From Flammeovirga sp. SJP92 (GTDB lineage: Bacteria > Bacteroidota > Bacteroidia > Cytophagales > Flammeovirgaceae), in assembly GCF_001583495.1 (NCBI RefSeq), contig NZ_LQAQ01000112.1, positions 124,001 through 188,000 of the forward strand: a stretch of 64,000 nucleotides of DNA, read 5' to 3'. The position numbers and the translations under genes were made by a program. Within the stretch, counting starts at the first letter, position 1, and each line of letters begins with the position of its first letter. Under the pieces are notes generated by a model, which had not been told where the DNA came from, did no database searches, and saw only the letters and a list, made by a program, of their open reading frames with translations. Shown here in pieces: positions 37,995-46,900 of the stretch.

Positions 37995-38770
37995 TTTATT
38001 TATGATTTGGGGTGTGTGAAGAGAAGATAATTTAATAGTAGCTAGAGGCTGTTATTTGCCCAACTATTATGGTAAATACATTTGATGTAAATAATAGGTC
38101 ATCAGAAAATTCTTGAATATTAATAAAAACAATCTAAAGATAATTTAATCTTTTAGAGGGTCCAAGCTCCTTTTTTGTCATGTTAAATCATTAATTACCA
38201 GTCTTTACAGGTTCAAAGGAAAATATTTAGTACACTGTAAACTAAGTTTTCGTTATTTATAGTATTTAGAAATCAGGAGATTTCTCATGATCTGAAGGAC
38301 ACGAATGATGCTAACGCTTAACATTCCCGCCATTGAGCTTTCTACCATTATAGTTTGGCAGTACTCCCCCTGGCATTGAAGGGAAAAGTGTTAAGAATTT
38401 CATGAATTGAGCCGTTAAAAATGATTTTCTTGTTTGAGCAAAGCGAGTTTAAAATCATTGAGGCGAGTGGAATGAAATTTAGCTTTTGACTTCTAAGCCT
38501 AGATTTTTTTCTTCGTTTTTCATCAATGGAAAAATGAAGAAGAAGGAAGCTTGAAAGTAGGACATAAAAGCCTGTAGAATAATTGACTGAAAGTTCACGG
38601 TAATCTAGTTTACAATGTATTTAGTTTATCGCTATATTGAGCTAACAACACCTTAAAAACTAGCAGTTTACCAAAATGTGCACATCGGATGCCAAAATGT
38701 TTAAGTGAAATGGATCCATTGCTAGCGACCTTTGTAAGGTAATATTTGTATTCACTAAATAGTAATTATC
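37995..38770. other. Intergenic region, half occupied by a dispersed repeat
   Basis: 776 bp without a coding region. The part 38231-38619 is repeat copy 1; the flanks are A/T-rich and featureless. Confidence 0.7.
38231..38619. repeat. Dispersed repeat copy 1, MITE-like with terminal inverted repeats
   Basis: 389 bp closely similar to 51981-52342. Ends: TACACTGTAAACTAAG (38231-38246) and CTAGTTTACAATGTA (38605-38619) are near-perfect inverted repeats. Shared inner blocks include TTTTCGTTATTTATAG, TTTAGAAATCAGGAGATTTC, ATTGAGCCGTTAAAAA and CAAAGCGAGTTTAAAATCAT. An internal 9-bp inverted pair (38420-38428 with 38451-38459) is conserved in both copies. No open frame is kept between copies, so it is non-coding DNA or RNA. 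A non-autonomous mobile element is the simplest reading; the mobiliser is not in the window. Confidence 0.8.
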
Positions 38771-39715
38771 ATGGCTAATCAATTTGGTAGAAAAGGATGG
38801 ACTCCTGAAAGAATCGGTAACTTAGAAGGGAAGACGTATTTGATCACTGGAGGCAATGGAGGTGCAGGTTTCGAAGCTACAAAAATTCTTCTGAGAAAAG
38901 GTGCTGAAGTAGTCATGCTCAACAGAAGTGCGGCAAAATCAGAAAAGGCTATTGAAGACCTGAAAGTACTATTTGGTGCTGATGCAAAGATTTCCTACAT
39001 AGAAATGGATTTAGCAAACCTTGCTTCTGTGAGAAAAGCAGCGGAAAAAGTAAATCAAACTGTTCCTAAAATTGATGTACTGATTTGTAATGCCGCTGTT
39101 GCTCAAGTGGCTAAACAAGAATTTACAGTAGATGGTTTTGAAAGTCAGCTAGGTACCAATCACTATGGACATTTTCTATTGAATAATTTATTGTTTGATA
39201 AGATAGAACAATCCAACGGTAGAATTGTGGTTGTGGCAAGTGAGGGGTATAAAATGGGGATCAAAACCATTCAGTTTGATGATATGAACTGGGATAAAAA
39301 CTATGAAGCAAATGCTGTATACTCCCAAAGCAAGCTTGCACAAATGATGTTTGCTTATGAATTGCAAGATCATATCAAAAAGAGCAATAAGAATGTGAGT
39401 GTTTTCGTTTGTCACCCTGGAGCTTCTAAAACTTCATTGATTAAAAAAGATGCTCCTTTAGTGACCAGAATTACATGGGCTATTTTGGCTGCTTCACCTT
39501 TGGTACAGTCTGCCGAAAAAGGTTCTTATCCTGAATTAATGTGTGCCACTGAAGAAGGATTAAAACAAAAAGCGTTTTATGGCCCAACAGGAATGAATTA
39601 TTGGACTGGGCCAGTAGGTGAATGTAAATTGGAGCCTCATGCATTGAATAAAGATGTGATGAGCAGATTATGGACTTTGTCTGAAAAGGAAACAGATTGT
39701 CAGTGGAATTTCTAG
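38771..39715 (+). CDS. Short-chain dehydrogenase/reductase
   Basis: 314 residues. TGGNGGAGFEATK (23-35) is the cofactor loop, ICNAAVAQ (about 108-115) the NAG-type motif, and YSQSK (about 188-192) the catalytic Tyr/Lys. MLNRS after the second strand suggests NADP(H) preference. The length and overall pattern resemble the protochlorophyllide-reductase/retinol-dehydrogenase-like group; the substrate is unknown. The next gene follows 103 bp downstream. Confidence 0.9.
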   Translation: MANQFGRKGWTPERIGNLEGKTYLITGGNGGAGFEATKILLRKGAEVVMLNRSAAKSEKAIEDLKVLFGADAKISYIEMDLANLASVRKAAEKVNQTVPKIDVLICNAAVAQVAKQEFTVDGFESQLGTNHYGHFLLNNLLFDKIEQSNGRIVVVASEGYKMGIKTIQFDDMNWDKNYEANAVYSQSKLAQMMFAYELQDHIKKSNKNVSVFVCHPGASKTSLIKKDAPLVTRITWAILAASPLVQSAEKGSYPELMCATEEGLKQKAFYGPTGMNYWTGPVGECKLEPHALNKDVMSRLWTLSEKETDCQWNF

Positions 39716-39818
39716 GCATACTACATTGAAACTCTATATGCGTCACTTTAGACACATCATGTGAAAGTCAATGAAAATTGAATTCAAAGAATAATCATTA
39801 CAAAATCAATATAAAACT

Positions 39819-40325
39819 ATGGATATTTTAAAAGCAGCAACAGATTGGGGAAGAGCAGAGGCATTTTCGATCTCATTTTTCATTCTCTTCGGAATTCTAT
39901 TTATCATTACAGGCTTAGGTTTCTGGCAATTGGGTAAAACTGAATTTGCAAGAGGATTCATCTACCCTATTTCCATCGCTGGTATTTTTATGCTGGTATC
40001 AGGACTTGGTTTATTCTTCTCTAATAAATCAAGAGTTGCTAGTTTTGAGTCTGCTTATACCGAAGATGCTAGTGCTTTTGTTATATCGGAGATAGAACGT
40101 GTGGATAAAACAATTGCCACTTATCAAACTGCTGCTTTTAAAGTTTTCCCTGCCATTGCAATATTAGGTGCTTTATTGATTATGTTTATGCAAAAACCGG
40201 TTTGGCAAGCTACTGGTGTAGCAATCGTGGCCACCATGATGGTCTTTACCGTCATTGACAGTAATGCAAAAGCAAGGTTGGAAAATTATAAAGTTGAGCT
40301 AGACGCTTTTACTTCTAATCAATAG
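39819..40325 (+). CDS. Small integral membrane protein of unknown function
   Basis: 168 residues with four predicted helices (about 15-35, 47-67, 108-124, 130-147) and a polar loop at 70-105. No family was recognised. It is 4 bp upstream of the AraC-family gene on the same strand, so the two are probably co-transcribed and the regulator may control or be controlled with it. Confidence 0.75.
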   Translation: MDILKAATDWGRAEAFSISFFILFGILFIITGLGFWQLGKTEFARGFIYPISIAGIFMLVSGLGLFFSNKSRVASFESAYTEDASAFVISEIERVDKTIATYQTAAFKVFPAIAILGALLIMFMQKPVWQATGVAIVATMMVFTVIDSNAKARLENYKVELDAFTSNQ

Positions 40326-40329
40326 TAAA

Positions 40330-41253
40330 ATGAATAATATCGTTTTTAATAATATCACAGAATTCAACAAGGCTCAAAATTTACCTGCTCCAGAAAACCC
40401 TCTTTTTACGGTGGGATGCAAGATTTTGAGTGCTGAGGAAATTCAAAACTGTGTTTCATCTCAAACCGAAGTGAGTTATACCAATCGGTTTTATATTATT
40501 AGTTTGAAGAATATTGTATCAGGTGAATTAATTTATGGCAGAACAAAATATGATTGTGAAACTGGAACCATGTTTTTCTCTTCTCCTGATCAAACGTATA
40601 TTTTAGAAGATATTATTGTAAGTTCTGAATCGTGGTTTATAGCATTTCATGAAGATTTTATTGCTGGAACGGACATTCGAAAACGCATTAAAAATTACAA
40701 TTTCTTTAATTATAATATCAATGAAGCGCTGCATCTTTCGCCAAAGGAAGAAAATACCATCAAAACTATTTTTAAGACGATTGAGACAGAGTATCAAAAC
40801 AATCAAGATGAATTCAGTAAGGACATCATCCTTACCCACTTGGAAGCTTTATTACGCTATGCTGACCGTTTTTACAAACGTCAATTTTTAAACCGTAAAG
40901 ACATCAACAAAGCACTTTTCACACGTTTTAAAGACATATTGGACCAATACTTCCAGAGTAATCAACTGGAAGAGAATGGCATTCCAACTGCCGAGTGGAT
41001 AGCAAGTCAACTGGGAGTAAGCCACCGCTATATGCGGGATACGATCAAAGCAGAAACAGGAAAAACGGCCGTGGACCAAATCAATTTATACCTTGTAGAA
41101 GAAGCAAAAAACCTGTTGCTTGGTCCTAATGTTTCCATTTCTGAAACAGCTTATAAACTTGGATTTGAATATCCTCAATATTTCTCTCGATTATTTAAGA
41201 AAAAAACGGGGCTGAGCCCCAAAGAATACATTGAACATGCGAATCAAAATTAA
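40330..41253 (+). CDS. AraC family transcription regulator
   Basis: 307 residues. The C-terminal ~105 residues hold two helix-turn-helices: WIASQLGVSHRYMRDTIKAETG and ISETAYKLGFEYPQYFSRLFKKKTGLSPKEY, the standard AraC/XylS signature. The N-terminal ~190 residues are a cupin-like sensor (YTNRFYIISLKNIVSGELIYG; GTMFFSSPDQTYIL). The ligand is unknown. It may regulate the preceding SDR/membrane-protein genes. Confidence 0.93.
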   Translation: MNNIVFNNITEFNKAQNLPAPENPLFTVGCKILSAEEIQNCVSSQTEVSYTNRFYIISLKNIVSGELIYGRTKYDCETGTMFFSSPDQTYILEDIIVSSESWFIAFHEDFIAGTDIRKRIKNYNFFNYNINEALHLSPKEENTIKTIFKTIETEYQNNQDEFSKDIILTHLEALLRYADRFYKRQFLNRKDINKALFTRFKDILDQYFQSNQLEENGIPTAEWIASQLGVSHRYMRDTIKAETGKTAVDQINLYLVEEAKNLLLGPNVSISETAYKLGFEYPQYFSRLFKKKTGLSPKEYIEHANQN

Positions 41254-41304
41254 TTTGTTTTCAGAATGCTATATTTACGGTGATAAATATAGCATTCTGA
41301 CTTC

Positions 41305-42465
41305 ATGACAAAGTTTTTAACAGTAGAGATCAGTAAAAAAAGAATTTATGGACTAGATATCCTCAGAGCCATCGCCATTTTATTAGTGGTGATCAGTCAC
41401 GGTAAATACTTGTTACCCAACCGAACTTTCTTTCTTCATGATATGATCGATTTTGATGGTGTATCCATTTTCTTTGTACTCAGCGGGTTTCTGATTGGGG
41501 GAATATTAATTCAATTACTGGACCAGCATCAACCGACCAAAACACTCCTTATTGATTTCTGGACCAGAAGGTGGTTAAGAACACTGCCCAATTATTTTTT
41601 GATCCTTTTTATACTGTGTGGCATTAATGTTTACTTTGGAAATAATCTGAATTTCTGGGTCCTCAAAGATTACATGTTATTTAGTCAAAACTTATTTTCA
41701 GAACACCCCAACTTTTTCCCTGAAGCGTGGAGTTTAAGTATTGAGGAATGGTTTTATTTGATCACTCCCCTATGCCTTTATTTCTTGATACTTGTCTTCA
41801 AAATTAAACCCAAGCAAGCAATCATCACTTTAGCTTTTACTATTTTAACTGCGGTACTTTTCTTCCGTTTTTACCGATTCTCAATCCTCGAAGTCAATAC
41901 ATTTGACCACTGGGATTTGTTGTTTAGAAAACAAGTGGTTACAAGACTTGACAGTTTGATGTTCGGTGTAATTTGTGCCTACATACAATACTACTCCAAA
42001 AGCAATTGGTTGAAATACAAGAAACAGTTACTCCTTATTGGCATTGCAATTTTTGTGATCATTAAAAGCTTATACCTCGCTCAAATTATCACAATTACTG
42101 GAGCCTATAATTGCGTATTTTCATTTTCAGTCATCTCCTTAGCTACGGCGTTTCTTCTTCCTTACTTCAGTGATTTAAAATCAGGCGAAGGCATCATTTA
42201 CAAAGGAGTTTCATTTATCAGTCTCATCTCCTATTCCATGTATTTATTGAACTTGTCAGTAGTGCAATTAAGTTTTATCAATGTCATTCCTTGGAGAAAC
42301 TATATTGAAAGTAGTTACATTTTTGTGCCTCTAAAGTATGGGTTGTATTGGGGTTTAACCGTATTAGGATCAGTGCTGATTTACAAATTCTACGAACTTC
42401 CAATTATCAAATGGAGGGATAAAATCAAGATAAACAAAGAGAAAGTTACTACAAAAACAGTTTGA
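41305..42465 (+). CDS. Acyltransferase 3 family membrane protein (OafA/YrhL-like)
   Basis: 386 residues with about ten membrane helices. LDILRAIAILLVVISHG (about 15-31) holds the conserved Arg and His of the acyltransferase-3 core, FDGVSIFFVLSGFLIG (about 48-64) is the second signature, and FFPEAWSLSIEEWFY (about 135-149) the third. Family knowledge: it transfers acetyl or other acyl groups onto surface polysaccharide, peptidoglycan or lipids at the inner membrane. The acceptor is unknown. Confidence 0.92.
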   Translation: MTKFLTVEISKKRIYGLDILRAIAILLVVISHGKYLLPNRTFFLHDMIDFDGVSIFFVLSGFLIGGILIQLLDQHQPTKTLLIDFWTRRWLRTLPNYFLILFILCGINVYFGNNLNFWVLKDYMLFSQNLFSEHPNFFPEAWSLSIEEWFYLITPLCLYFLILVFKIKPKQAIITLAFTILTAVLFFRFYRFSILEVNTFDHWDLLFRKQVVTRLDSLMFGVICAYIQYYSKSNWLKYKKQLLLIGIAIFVIIKSLYLAQIITITGAYNCVFSFSVISLATAFLLPYFSDLKSGEGIIYKGVSFISLISYSMYLLNLSVVQLSFINVIPWRNYIESSYIFVPLKYGLYWGLTVLGSVLIYKFYELPIIKWRDKIKINKEKVTTKTV

Positions 42466-42626
42466 CATTTTCCTTTTCAAAACCAACAATAGCTTTTTAC
42501 ATTTACTCGAAAATATTTTAAAGAAGGCGATAATCATTACGTTTCAATCCTCTTCAAGTGAATAAAAGATTTTTTATCAGATCTTTGGGATACTAAACTT
42601 TTAATCAAAACTTCTCAATCTATACT

Positions 42627-43259
42627 ATGTTTGGCATTGTCAACTTTGAAACTTTCTTACTCGCAGGAATTATTTTGAATATTACTCCAGGTTCCGATAC
42701 CATGTATATTCTCAGCAGGAGTATTTCACAAGGTAAAAAAGCGGGAATTCTTTCGGCTTTAGGGATTGCTTCCGGTGCTTTAGTTCATATCTTATTTGCC
42801 ACATTAGGACTCTCTGTTCTACTTGCAAAATCCGCCATGGCATTTACTGTTTTAAAATATGCAGGAGCTCTTTATTTGACATTTTTAGGGATAAAAACAA
42901 TCCTTCCCAAAAAAGAAGAGGAGTTCTCAATCAAGGAAGAACTTCAAGAGGCTAACTATAAAAAAATCTACTTATCAGGAATTTTGACTAATGTTTTAAA
43001 TCCTAAGGTGGCATTGTTTTTCCTCGCTTTCCTTCCTCAATTTATTCAAGAAGATCATGTCACTGATTCCATTCCTTTTTTGATACTCGGTTTCACTTTC
43101 CTCACAACAGGAACCATTTGGTGTTTAATACTAGCATTATTCGCTTCTAAATTATCCCATAAAATCCGACAAAATTATAGACTACAGAAACGATTGGATA
43201 AATTAAGAGGAGGTATTTTTATTGCAATGGGAGTAAAACTTGCACTTGCTAGAAGGTAA
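42627..43259 (+). CDS. LysE/RhtB family amino-acid exporter (copy 1)
   Basis: 210 residues, six helices. ILNITPGSDTMYILSRSISQGKKAGI (the family's NPGP-like start) and ILTNVLNPKVALFFLAFLPQFI are the two hallmark segments. It exports amino acids or homoserine-like metabolites across the inner membrane. A paralogue lies at 52492. Single gene. Confidence 0.92.
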   Translation: MFGIVNFETFLLAGIILNITPGSDTMYILSRSISQGKKAGILSALGIASGALVHILFATLGLSVLLAKSAMAFTVLKYAGALYLTFLGIKTILPKKEEEFSIKEELQEANYKKIYLSGILTNVLNPKVALFFLAFLPQFIQEDHVTDSIPFLILGFTFLTTGTIWCLILALFASKLSHKIRQNYRLQKRLDKLRGGIFIAMGVKLALARR

Positions 43260-43274
43260 AAAAGTCCACTTCAT

Positions 43275-43400
43275 TAACTCTATTTTCTTCTCTTTTTCAG
43301 AAAAAAAAGAAGAAAGATTGAAAACAGAAAATAGAAAAATTGCAATTGATAGTTGATGCAAGTTTAGTTTATAATGTTATTAATATTTTGCTCTATTAAG
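43275..43400. repeat. Possible truncated third copy of the dispersed repeat (right end)
   Basis: Contains TTTAGTTTATAATG (43366-43379), close to the repeat's right terminus, preceded by a TTCTTCTCTTTTTC and AAGAAGAAAG order like that in copy 1, and followed by GCTCTATTAAGCG resembling copy 1's flank. The similarity is weak and A/T-rich, so chance is possible. Confidence 0.25.
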
Positions 43401-43436
43401 CGAATAAATTGACAAGTTAGACTTACAAATTAAACG

Positions 43437-43691
43437 ATGGATAATATATTTGAATACTACTTAGTAGACTGGCTTGGTATATCCCTTAGCCTTTTGGCGG
43501 TATACATGTTAGGCAACAAAAATCAATGGGGGTTTATCATCTTTGCATTGTCTAATATTGTTTGGGTTTACTTAGGCTTATTTCCCATGAACAGTTTAGG
43601 TACGGCCATCGGCAATGCCATTTTTTTTATCATTAATATCAGAGGTTTTATTAACTGGTATAAACAGCAACCTGAAACTCAAAGCAAGTAA
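43437..43691 (+). CDS. Three-helix membrane protein, half-size PnuC/SWEET-like
   Basis: 84 residues with three predicted helices (about 10-25, 30-47, 52-68). The pattern WLGISLSLLAVYMLGNKNQWGF, NIVWVYLGL and NIRGFINWYKQ resembles one repeat of PnuC nicotinamide-riboside transporters, which are built from two three-helix repeats. A protein with one repeat would have to dimerise, as SemiSWEETs do. The substrate is unknown. It is 6 bp upstream of the GNAT gene, probably one operon. Confidence 0.6.
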   Translation: MDNIFEYYLVDWLGISLSLLAVYMLGNKNQWGFIIFALSNIVWVYLGLFPMNSLGTAIGNAIFFIINIRGFINWYKQQPETQSK

Positions 43692-43697
43692 TTTTAT

Positions 43698-44504
43698 ATG
43701 ATATTCGAAGAATGCACCATATCAGACTTAGAAGCAATTGGAGCACTTCAACCTGAGGGATGGCCTGACATTATTCCAAAATTTGAGGAGTACATAGATC
43801 AGGAATTTTCTTTTCCTATCAAGGTCAGTATTGATAACGAAATTGTGGGAATAGGTTGTGCCATTGTATTTAAAAAAACAGGTTGGTTGGCTCATATCAT
43901 TGTAGATTCAGAGCAACGTAACAAAGGAATTGGGCTTGCAATTGTAAACTATTTACTTGAGCTTCATAAAGCAAATGGAGTTGAATCAAGTTTATTAATA
44001 GCCACTGATCTCGGTGCTCATGTTTACAAAAAAGTGGGTTTTAAAACAGTATCAAATTATCTTTTTCTAAAAAGAGAAAGTGGTATTATGAAGGTAAATC
44101 TAGAATCCAAAAAACTGATTCCTTATCAGGAAGAACATTACCCGGAAATTCTAAAACTTGATTATAAAATCACAGGTGAACATAGGCGACCACTTTTAAT
44201 GAAGAGCTTAAAAGATGCCGTTATTTTCAAAGAAAAGGATCTTATACAAGGAGCCTTTCTGCCCAATTTAGGTGAAGGTCTTATCATAGCTACCACTCCA
44301 GAAGCTGGAATTGAATTGATGAAATTAAAGTACTCGACTGTGGATAAAGCTGTGATTCCAGAAGAAAACAAGATAGGTTTAGAGTTTCTATTAAAAAATA
44401 GTTTTCAGCTTTCACCCTCAAAAGGACAACGGATGCTTCTTGGAAATGAAGTGGCATGGAAAGCTGATGGTTATTTTGGTAGAATCGGCGGGAATTTTGG
44501 TTGA
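43698..44504 (+). CDS. GNAT family acetyltransferase with second C-terminal domain
   Basis: 268 residues. The N-terminal GNAT domain has the acetyl-CoA loop VDSEQRNKGIGLAIVNYLL (about 74-92) and HVYKKVGFKTV (about 110-120). The remaining ~140 residues form a further domain with LGNEVAWKADGYFGRIGGNFG at the very end, as in two-domain GNATs. The substrate is unknown; cytoplasmic. The small membrane protein gene is 6 bp upstream. Confidence 0.85.
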   Translation: MIFEECTISDLEAIGALQPEGWPDIIPKFEEYIDQEFSFPIKVSIDNEIVGIGCAIVFKKTGWLAHIIVDSEQRNKGIGLAIVNYLLELHKANGVESSLLIATDLGAHVYKKVGFKTVSNYLFLKRESGIMKVNLESKKLIPYQEEHYPEILKLDYKITGEHRRPLLMKSLKDAVIFKEKDLIQGAFLPNLGEGLIIATTPEAGIELMKLKYSTVDKAVIPEENKIGLEFLLKNSFQLSPSKGQRMLLGNEVAWKADGYFGRIGGNFG

Positions 44505-44559
44505 TCACCAAAGGAATAATTTTAAAATGAAAAGCTAGTTTATAATTAATATCTATACT

Positions 44560-45393
44560 ATGAGCATTCTATTGAATTTGACGTTTCTTTATTTATCATT
44601 CATTGGCTTCGAGGTTAATCTTTTAGTGCAGAATGATGAAAAATTACCTTTTGAAACTAAAGAAGTAATTATTGACTGGGGTGGTGTCAAAAAAGCAAAA
44701 GCATTACTCTTAGAACAGATTAATGCTAATCCGACAAAATGCGATACCTATATCTATCAATTTTTTGAAGAATATTCTGTCATAGAAAATAAGGTCAATG
44801 AACAATTATTTGCATTGTCAAACTATGATTCTCTGAATACTTTAGCCTATGCACCTAATGATACTATTTATGAAGTGGCTATAAACTTTGAAATACAAGC
44901 AGAAGACAATGGGTTTACAGTGGCAATGTCTGAAGGGATGATTTTCCTTTCCAAAAATACTTCTTTCATAAAAAAGAATTTACTCGACAAGATTGACTCT
45001 ACCTCAATTGAATTTATCAATCTTTATTGTGATGAATTGGATAAGGTTTGCTGTGAAGATGCATCAATAATTATTGATGAGAAAGAGCTTGTAGAAAGAG
45101 CCTATCGATGGGGTGAAATGTCTAAAAAATCGGAAGAATTAAAATATGCAGAAATTAGTGAAGATACATTTAAGCATTATCTATACCTTATTTTTGAAGG
45201 ACAAGATAACAGTCCTTCTTTTGAATTTACCACACATAGTTTTAACCCAAAACTTATTCATCAAATGACAAAAGTAACCCAAAAGCATCCTGATTCAAGG
45301 GCTTCTGCCTATTTCAAAACGTTTCTTGATCTACTAGCAAAATCTGAATACAAGAAAAGTGAAGAAATTAAACAATATATCCACAGTTTATAA
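44560..45393 (+). CDS. Hypothetical protein, probably exported
   Basis: 277 residues. The hydrophobic N-terminus MSILLNLTFLYLSFIGFEVN looks like a signal peptide or anchor. The rest is soluble, acidic and mostly helical with no recognised motif; cysteines occur near 58, 153 and 161-162. No function can be assigned. Confidence 0.65.
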   Translation: MSILLNLTFLYLSFIGFEVNLLVQNDEKLPFETKEVIIDWGGVKKAKALLLEQINANPTKCDTYIYQFFEEYSVIENKVNEQLFALSNYDSLNTLAYAPNDTIYEVAINFEIQAEDNGFTVAMSEGMIFLSKNTSFIKKNLLDKIDSTSIEFINLYCDELDKVCCEDASIIIDEKELVERAYRWGEMSKKSEELKYAEISEDTFKHYLYLIFEGQDNSPSFEFTTHSFNPKLIHQMTKVTQKHPDSRASAYFKTFLDLLAKSEYKKSEEIKQYIHSL

Positions 45394-45552
45394 CTGCATT
45401 CTTTATTCCGCAATACCAATTAAAATTTCTTTCTTAACAGAATAATTCAGATCTTTAGTGCAGTAAACTATTTTAAATAAATCAATGCTGAAATTAGCCT
45501 CATTAATGTTAGTGAGGGCTATTGGCAATTAATGATTACAAATCAAACAAAC

Positions 45553-46047
45553 ATGAAGATTTCTAAAGCTTTCTTTATTTTACTATTCGTAAGTACAAAC
45601 TTGTGGGCACAAAATGTTGAGATTCCATCCAATGTCAAATTTGAAAGTGCTGATGATTACAAAAAAACAGAACAACTGGTACTAGAAGCCACAGACTGGC
45701 TTTTGAAAACGCCAATTTCAGAAGAAGCTAAAAAGCGAAATGAGGTCAATGATTTCTTAATGAAATGGATGGGTGGAAGTCCGTCGGTTTCTATTAATTT
45801 AGTTCCGGGGATTGTTCCTTTTGATTCTCCAGATTGTCTAATGTCATTTATGAGTGGTTGGGTCAAATACAGTCTGCAAAATAACTACTCAAAAGACAAT
45901 GTAGAATGTGCAGTAGCTGGTGCTCAGAATAGCATTGAGTTTTATATAAAAAATAAAGCACAGCTTGGAAAAAATTCTGATATGGAAAAACTCGTCAAAC
46001 AGGATAAAAAAGGAAAGCTCAAAAGTTATATTGAGCAAAAATTTTAA
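45553..46047 (+). CDS. Hypothetical exported protein, small
   Basis: 164 residues from the ATG at 45553 (the frame is open to 45532, but MKISKAFFILLFVSTNLWAQ is the natural signal peptide). A motif KRNEVNDFLMKWMGGSPSVSI (split here from longer context) near 60-80 and paired cysteines (DCLMSF and VECAVAG) suggest a small folded periplasmic domain seen in other Bacteroidota, without a named family that I can recall. Followed by a hairpin. Confidence 0.65.
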   Translation: MKISKAFFILLFVSTNLWAQNVEIPSNVKFESADDYKKTEQLVLEATDWLLKTPISEEAKKRNEVNDFLMKWMGGSPSVSINLVPGIVPFDSPDCLMSFMSGWVKYSLQNNYSKDNVECAVAGAQNSIEFYIKNKAQLGKNSDMEKLVKQDKKGKLKSYIEQKF

Positions 46048-46055
46048 TCAAGGAC

Positions 46056-46088
46056 AACTCTACTCATGAATTCAAAATGGGTAGAGTT
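46056..46088 (+). terminator. Hairpin terminator
   Basis: A perfect 8-bp stem (46056-46063 with 46081-46088) continuing into a run of T, immediately after the exported-protein gene. Confidence 0.8.
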
Positions 46089-46246
46089 TTTTTTATCTTC
46101 ACTATTTCTTTAAAAATTCTAAAATCTTTACTCCATTTAAAACACTTCACTTACTTCTTAGTAGGTAAGGAAATATTGTATTAAATGATTTACTTTGCTC
46201 TTAAACAGAAAAGAGCTTAACAAGCAACCAAAACTTAAAACATCTT

Positions 46247-46900
46247 ATGACAAACTGGTATGAAGCAATCAGTGAAAAAACTGATTACATTTTACAAGAA
46301 ATATATAAACATCCTTTCATCAAAGATTTAATGGAAGGTACGCTTTCGAAGGAAGTATTCAACTTTTATATCAATCAAGATTCTATCTATTTAGCGGAAT
46401 ACAAAAAGATCTTGGCGGAAGTGGGGATAAGATGCGAAGACGATCAAGATACTCAGTTTTTCTTAGGATCAGCCACGGGTATTATTCATGTTGAAGATGC
46501 TTTGCATGAGAATTTCTTAACTGGTGAAGAAAGAACAACTCAAGCCTCTCCTACTTGCGAATTGTACATCAGTTATTTATCGAGAATTGTACATACAAAA
46601 TCATTAGAAGAAGGTCTTGCTGCAGTATTGCCTTGTTTTACAATTTATAAAGAAGTGGGGGATTATATTCTTGCCAACCAAAGCAACAAAGGCGACAACC
46701 CTTATCAAGATTGGATCAATACCTATGGTGGTGAAGCGTTTGCTAACTCTGTAAAAAAGGCGGTGGATATTACCAATAAATTGGCAAGTGAAGCTTCTCC
46801 TGAAAGAATTGAAAAAATGAATGAAGCCTTCGAAAAAGCATCGAAATTGGAATGGATGTTTTGGGACAGTGCATACAACAAAGAAGCATGGAAAGTATAA
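46247..46900 (+). CDS. tenA: Aminopyrimidine aminohydrolase / thiaminase II
   Basis: 217 residues, all-helical TenA fold: HPFIKDLMEGTLSKEVFNFYINQDSIYL (about 23-50), with the active-site Asp 45 region, the SPTCELYISYL Cys (about 105) and the C-terminal ASKLEWMFWDSAYN holding the catalytic Glu. It regenerates HMP from degraded thiamine (base salvage). The thiD start codon lies inside its last codons (13-nt overlap), so HMP made by TenA would be phosphorylated by the co-translated kinase. No TPP riboswitch was seen upstream. Confidence 0.93.
   Translation: MTNWYEAISEKTDYILQEIYKHPFIKDLMEGTLSKEVFNFYINQDSIYLAEYKKILAEVGIRCEDDQDTQFFLGSATGIIHVEDALHENFLTGEERTTQASPTCELYISYLSRIVHTKSLEEGLAAVLPCFTIYKEVGDYILANQSNKGDNPYQDWINTYGGEAFANSVKKAVDITNKLASEASPERIEKMNEAFEKASKLEWMFWDSAYNKEAWKV

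Noticed and set aside
46089-46246. Possible TPP riboswitch upstream of tenA
   Set aside because: No CTGAGA or ACCTGATC-type sequence was seen.
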